From contig NC_068348.1 in NCBI RefSeq assembly GCF_014633365.1, positions 12,232,311-12,296,310 on the forward strand: a DNA stretch of 64,000 bases, written 5' to 3'. The notes under the pieces are model-generated. The model was not told the DNA's origin and ran no database searches. It saw only the letters and a list, made by a program, of their open reading frames with translations. The position numbers and the translations under genes were made by a program. Origin of the DNA: Diospyros lotus. Its lineage: Eukaryota; Streptophyta; Magnoliopsida; Ericales; Ebenaceae. Numbering within the stretch: position 1 is the stretch's first letter; the number at the start of each line of letters is the position of its first letter. This document shows, in pieces, positions 58,691-64,000 of this stretch.

Positions 58691-59860
58691 AATGGCTGCG
58701 ATTAATAATCTTCCCGCCCACAAACACACACATACATATATACATACATAGGCACATATATATATATATACACACACTCATATATATATTTATATATACT
58801 GGCTGGCCAGCCTGAAGCGACAATAGTGGCCTGCCAGGGGTGGCCGGTGGCGGCCGAAGGCATCGATCGGCCATGGTTGTGCGGCAAAGCAGCGGCCAGT
58901 GGTAGGGGCAGTTGTGTAGCAATTGTGGTTGTTATGGAGGCTGGTTAGGGTCTTAGCGGCGGTGGAAGGTGGTCGCGGTGAAGCGGCTAGGAGGGTCAGT
59001 GGTTGGTGATGGCTGAAGTAGCAGCGACGATCGATGGTTGAAGGCATAGGGGACCAGCTGCGGTGGCTTGTGGCCAGAGGCGGCCGATGGCGACGGTCGG
59101 TATTAGCTAGGCTAGCTGCAACGGTGGCTAGCGGAAGCCCAAGCGGTGCTGACCAGCAGCGACATTGCACACAGATGGGCTATGCACATGAAGAAGAAAA
59201 AAAAGAATGAAGAAAAAATAAAAAGAAAGAAAAAAGAAAAGTAATAAAAAATAAAGAAAAATATGGAAAAAAAAAAAGAGAAAAATAGGAAAAAATAGTC
59301 AAAATTTCCAAAAAATTAAAAAATAAATAAAAATTAATTTGGGGCTCTAAGAGCGTGCTAGAGGCTCAAAAATGGAATATGGGCATAGGGTGGCAGCCAA
59401 GAAGGCTTCGAGCTAACGTGAGTGTGTGCAAGTCGAGAATTGGTCGTTTCAAGGCAAGTTCCTAACCCTCTCATCGTGTTCTTTAACCCTATGCAAGTCT
59501 CTATCATTTTACATATTTTAATCCTTCCATTACCATGATTCGATTCTACACATTAATTATATAAATGCGCGTGATAACCATTTTATAATATGCGAGTTGT
59601 TGTTAAGTTTGTAGATGGTAGGCTTAAACTAAATATGTGACCCCTGGTGATATTTATTTCTAACCACCACAAGGCTTCGTATCGCCCCTATTTCTTTGGG
59701 AATGATGTCGTACTCACTATGAAAGGTTGTGAGTGGTTTGGGTTTTGCGTATAACTGCATTGCTAGTCAAACAATCTGCTGCTGGTCGAATCACTCAATA
59801 ATTTAGGTATCGACGGGGTTTGGAAAAAGAGACATTAATTATAACTTTGGGAAAGCATGG
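58691..59860 (+). repeat. H-like gypsy LTR segment with CpG-rich leader
   Basis: A CA/TA microsatellite (58720-58800) is followed by a CpG-rich block (58800-59165) with many ggcggccg/gtggc words, an A-rich tract (59195-59340) and text shared with H3 (aaaatagtcaaa, attaatttggggct) and with the D LTR (tatcgcccctatttctttgg). Borders were not found. Short ORFs across the CpG-rich block are not credible. Confidence 0.55.
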
Positions 59861-59871
59861 TCAAGAACTCT

Positions 59872-59904
59872 TGGAGCCCCCAACCAGCAACGGTTGGGGC
59901 TCCA
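59872..59904. other. Strong hairpin
   Basis: tggagcccccaacc and ggttggggctcca pair over 13 bp with a single bulged C and a 6-base loop agcaac. It stands alone in AT-rich DNA. Confidence 0.85.
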
Positions 59905-60430
59905 TTTTTTAAAAAAAATTTAATTTTTTCAAAATTTAATTTTTTAAAAAAATTAATACTTAAAATTAAATATCAATACTTAATTTTTTTTAAAAAAATT
60001 ATTCGACTACAACATTTGAACTTTTTTAAATGAAAAGCACCAGTAGTGTAAGTTTTAATTTTTTTAAATATGTAAAATTTAAGAATTTGATATTTAGAAT
60101 TTTTTTTTAAAATCATGGATGATTCAATTCCAAAAAATAAAAATAAAAACCTCTTTCTTTAATAATGATCAAATGCAGTTTTTACTGTAAAGTCTTTATT
60201 CAAATAATGATATTAAAGTAGGAAACGATATTTAAAATTTAATATTTTTATCTTTAAGTGTTGAATCTTTGGTACTTAAAGAAATGTAAAATTGGTTTAT
60301 TCGTATTATCTTTTTTAATTAAATAATATAAAAATCAAAGAGTTCCCGACGTCGGTTCCCCAACCCATAGGTGTAACCACCCATTGATGGGTCTAGATGT
60401 CGAGTGATATTTTTTTTTTCAAGCATTAGA
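59905..60430. other. Very AT-rich segment
   Basis: Long A and T runs, no coding signal. It ends with gagttcccgacgtcggttcc and the inverted pair acccattgatgggt (60380-60393). It could be the body of a MITE starting at the hairpin, but no clear inverted ends or duplication were found. Confidence 0.4.
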
Positions 60431-60792
60431 ATTTTTTGTCTTTATTGAATTAAGTGTTGGAAATATTATGTGTTGGTAATAGGACAAATTAATGAAGATA
60501 ATACTTTGTGCAAAAATAAATGTAAATGGATCAATGTCCATGTGAGTATAAATGAAATGTATGGAAAAGTCTCAAAGTTGTGGGTTAAATGGGTTTGGGC
60601 CTTATTTGAATTAGGCCATCAATAAGTATTTAAATTTTAAGTGTAAATGAATTGGGTTGAGTCCAAATTTCAAGAAACGTCCATTGGGCTTTAGTTGAAT
60701 TGGGCCATATATTTGGACTTGGGCTTGGGCCATGGCATAGAGAGTGATATCTTAATTAAAAAGGAAAAAGATTAAGAAAATGAATTATGTGT

Positions 60793-62469
60793 TGTTGGAC
60801 CGGGAGGTGTTATGGCACACACCAAGAGGGGGTGAATTGGTTATTTTAAAAAATTCTCTTAAGAAATAGAGATGTCGTCTATGAAGACCACGGATTTGTT
60901 AAACCTCAAGACCTTAAAATAGCACAATGAGGTATCAACCGCGTAAAGACAATCTCGTTTTGACAATGAAGAACACAAGAATGAAAGATATTAAATCTTT
61001 TTCAATGAGAGGTTAAATATACAAATCAAGTAAGGAATATAAAGATGCTTGAAAAGATAAATAAACAGAGAGCATAAGCAAGAGATGGACATAAGGATTT
61101 ATAGTGGTTTGACTTAACCCAAACCTAATCCACTACCTTAGCTCCTCACTAAGGATTTTGCAAACAATTCACTAAAATCTCCTATCACTTCGGATAGGCC
61201 CTCTAGCACCAAACTAGGAAATACAACCTCTTGCTTGGAAAGCAAAGCCCTCTAGCAATACAAGCTAGGAAAAACAATAAAGATACAAAAGAGAGTTTAT
61301 AAGAGTATACACTCTTAGTTACAATGTCTCTCAATGAAGATACAAGGCTTGAATCAAATGAAACAGATTTAATACAAAGCCTTTTGAGAGAAAAGTTGAA
61401 GCATAAATGTAAATCGAGAAGTATGAAATAATCCTTAAGCTCACTTTACTTCATTCCCATCCATTAGTCTCTACTTGATCTCCTTGTTATGTATTTATAG
61501 GCTTCCCAAAAGCTTTGCCTGAAATTAGCCATTTGTGACCATTGGGATTTGAAAAACTAGCAATTGTAAGCTTTCTGTGAAAAGAGAAAGTCGACAGAAG
61601 ATAATGTATAGTCGACAGAATCAAGTAACAAAACAAGACATAGTCGACAAAACCATACCCATAATCGACAGATCAAAAAATACAAAGAAAATTTATAACT
61701 TCATACACATACATAGTCGATAGAGCAATTTTGGTAGTCGACAGAACCAACACAATAATCGACAGAACAAGATACAATCGACAGAAGCTTGGGCATAGTC
61801 GACAGATCATGACTCGTAGTCGACTATCCACAAACATAGTCAATAGAACATAGGCACATAGTCGACTATTTACAGGCATAATCGACAAAGCAATAGAGAT
61901 AGTCGACAAAATGAAATATGCAGTCGATAGATTGAAAGCATGTAGTCGACAGATGAAGCTTGAAAGCATTACATCATATTTACGCGGGATTTAATTTATA
62001 TTTTACCTTCCATTTACTTTAATACGTAAATGTAAATAAGAAAGTACTCCCTATTTGGATTCAATAAAAATATCTAAAAATTCAAAATCCATAACTATAA
62101 GAAAATAGAATTTTGATTTTAGTATAAACTCGGGATTTTTCAAATTTACCACTCTCAAAATACGTACATTCTATTTATTGAAAAATTCAATAAAAAATTA
62201 TTTTAACAACAATGAATACTAGTTATCAAAATACCGGGAGAAGGTTTTCTAAAAAGAAAACATTTTCATATATGTCTCCTTATAATGTGCTAACCTTCTA
62301 GACTTTGAAATCTCGATACTTAAAATTCATTTGGTTTTCATTCTCACAAAGTAATATTTGATATTGAAATTGATTTATATTGAAAATTACAATCTTGATT
62401 CATGACTTAGGGATTAAATAAAATATTATTTCTCATCATCAAAACTAAGTATACAAAAGTAAAACAACA
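60793..62469 (-). mobile_element. Copia solo LTR M (C family)
   Basis: The 1677-bp unit starts on the minus strand TGTTGTTTTACTTTTGTATA and ends CCCGGTCCAACA. The flanking duplication is TGTGT (60788-60792 and 62470-62474); this is low-complexity, so it is a weaker test. It shares tatggcacacacc, gggggtgaattgg and agtggtttgact with the C family. A TATA-like cctataaatacat lies near 61492-61503 (minus). Confidence 0.87.
61590..61960 (-). repeat. TAGTCGACAGA array in LTR M
   Basis: About sixteen copies (tagtcgacaga, taatcgacaga, tagtcgatagag, tagtcgactat) occur in 370 bp, spaced about 20-28 bp. This is the best preserved of the three arrays of this family. It lies 0.1-0.45 kb upstream of the TATA segment. 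Confidence 0.93.
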
Positions 62470-62872
62470 TGTGTGTGTTATGTGAGGGACAAATTAGGGA
62501 AGCCAACAGATGGGTTGGATTGGAGAGAGTTGGGAGACAACTCCTCCCCCGTTTCCTCATTCTTTTCCTCTGTCTTGCTTTCTTGCTCCCTTCTTCCTCT
62601 TCCAATTGTCTTATTTTTCTCTTCCTTTTTCTTCTTCTTCCTCCATTGTTAACCTTCATTGGAGCTCAAGCAAAGGGATTTTCAAGATCTTCATCAATTT
62701 CCTCTTTGGGTTTCATATTCTAAGGCAAGTTCTCTTCCTTATTTGTCTTCTCATTATAATTGTGAAAATTCTTCAACCTTATTTCCATCTTAGAAGGCTT
62801 ATTCCCTTCAATTTTAAGTTTTTGCTCTTAATTTTTGATTCACTGACCATGATGAGTTCTTTGGCCTATAAC

Positions 62873-63600
62873 TCCTTGTGTTTATATTCAAATTGAGATT
62901 CATTTATTGGGTTGTAAACTAAACATCTTAAGCTTCATTTTAGACACAAGAATCAAATTTTTTGATTAAGATTTGAGCTCATGATAGCCCTATAAATCCT
63001 TGCTAAGATCTAAAAATTTTACTATTTTTGAGTAATTTGACCTTGCTTTGGTTTTTAGGGTATAACTCTCTGTGGTTATATTCGATTCAAGATCTGTTTG
63101 TTTGTGTGTAAATTAGACTCGATAAGATTTGTTTTATATTTTTTTTTGAATTTTTGGTTGCATTTTGCGCCTACAAAAGCCTTGTTAATTCTTGCCCAGA
63201 ATATGGAAATTTTCTGCTCTATTTTTGAATAATTTGTCCTTACTTAGATTTTTGGGATATAAATCTCTTTGGTTATATCCGATTGGCAATCAATTTGATT
63301 ATCTATAAACTAGACATCATAGGCTTCAATTTTATACTAGATTTGAAATTTTTTGTTATGATTTGGACCCATAACAGACTTGTTGAATTCTATCTAAAAT
63401 TCTGAAATTTTGTTATTACAAATTCTACCTTGTTTCTGTCTTTGTGGGATATCTCCTTGTGAATATTTCCAATTCTGGATCCGGTTGTTGTTTCAAAAAC
63501 TAGATATTCGAGACTTCAATTTGTTATATGATTCATTATATTTGACTGAGATATGAGCCCAAATAAGCCCTTGAAGTTAAACTTCAAAATCTAAAAATTT
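62873..63600 (+). repeat. ~190-bp diverged tandem repeat
   Basis: Four units start near ggcctataactccttgtg (62873), gggtataactctctgtgg (63058), gggatataaatctctttg (63253) and gggatatctccttgtga (63446). Spacings are about 185, 195 and 193 bp. Each unit continues with a gattcaagatctgtttg-like word, then tagac..cataggcttcaattt, then ctaaaattttgaaatttt. Divergence between units is high. Confidence 0.8.
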
Positions 63601-64000
63601 TCTAAGATTTTGCCTAATTAATCATTTTATGTTGGCTATTCTTTCTATAATTGAGGTGGTGTTTACCCTTGATCATTTTTCTTAAATACTTGAAGTATTT
63701 TATTCAAAAGCCTTAAAAGGGTTTCGATTCACCCTATATTTCTTAAGGAAAGACGCATTTTTTAATTAGGGTCTAGAGTTATGCAATATTTGGTATTTCT
63801 TGCATGTATAGATTTTGGTTTCTTATGATTGTTGTTGGGGGTAAAAATATATCATGAATATAGGTTGGGCATTTTCTATAAGTATGATATGAGTTTTTTC
63901 TTAATCTTTGAGGATTGATATGAAGTTGGGATATGCTTATGTGATGCATGATTACATTGATTTGCGCACCTATTATTTTGCGTGGTGGCTATGTCCGTGG

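Larger units (their letters stand above)
60431..64000 (+). repeat. LTR or leader of an unidentified retroelement, runs off the window
   Basis: 60431-60792 and 62475-64000 read as one unit once copia solo LTR M is removed. A CT-rich stretch (62530-62660), then gcaagttctcttcctt and finally gtgatgcatgattacatt match the style of the leaders of D and H2. A ~190-bp tandem repeat fills 62873-63600. No coding domain. The ORF at 62510-62896 is a product of the CT-rich tract. Confidence 0.45.

Noticed and set aside
58790..59170. 126-codon minus-strand ORF rich in Arg, Pro and His
   Set aside because: Falls in the CpG-rich leader of an H-like LTR and shows no domain; consistent with composition alone.
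59872..59904. Hairpin as a bacterial-type terminator
   Set aside because: The surroundings are plant nuclear retroelement DNA with no gene upstream; a T-rich stretch follows only because the block is AT-rich.
62510..62896. 128-codon hydrophobic ORF that looks membrane-like
   Set aside because: The Phe/Leu/Ser richness comes from a CT-rich leader tract; similar tracts give similar ORFs in other LTRs here.

Overview
The window looks like gene-poor nuclear DNA of a flowering plant. I find no intact host gene, no rRNA or tRNA gene, no CRISPR array and no bacterial-style operon. It is AT-rich and built almost entirely from LTR retrotransposons: Ty3/gypsy of the chromovirus and Tat-like groups, and Ty1/copia. 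They are inserted into one another and mostly reduced to solo LTRs. The species cannot be named from the sequence.

Layout. (1) About 321-23107 is a Tat-like gypsy element (B) on the minus strand. Its 3' LTR lies at the left (to 4079) and its 5' LTR at the right (19923-23107). Its interior holds an unrecognised ORF (4674-5230), a tandem array of alternating ~248 and ~287 bp monomers, and a 63-bp tandem array. It is filled with younger insertions: solo LTRs at 855-3415, 6491-7918, 8618-10792 and 20010-21450, a second Tat-like LTR (G, 12176-14120), a copia remnant (L, 14412-17745) and a third Tat-like 5' end (A, 17750-19680). Copia L and Tat A are fused inside one open frame. (2) 23108-46200 is built on the 3' end of a plus-strand chromovirus (D). 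D is interrupted by copia C (23142-37095). The only LTR-to-LTR complete element in the window, a minus-strand chromovirus (23486-33294), sits inside one LTR of C. The 3' LTR of D (from 37121) is split by H2 (38318-45686), which is split by H3 of the same family (39859-44812). H3 holds a Mutator-like element (40440-41254) and a Tat-type solo LTR (41722-43290). (3) 46210-55140 contains a copia RNase H (X) split by a copia solo LTR E (46362-50632), which itself carries a MITE and a chromovirus solo LTR. Next comes copia F (50784-55140), whose LTR is split by a gypsy solo LTR (51543-53725). (4) 55141-64000 holds LTR-like AT-rich DNA, the gypsy solo LTR K (56080-58518), an H-like LTR segment with a GC-rich leader, a hairpin and AT-rich stretch, and an LTR that runs off the window end and contains copia solo LTR M (60793-62469).

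Most element borders were set by matching 5-bp target-site duplications (TSDs), and several were checked against an uninterrupted paralogue or by continuity of a reading frame. No gene set works together here; what the region shows is the order of insertions. The most unusual signal is that unrelated LTR families each carry a dense array of a short palindrome built on TCGA (TTCGAA, GTCGAC, CTCGAG).
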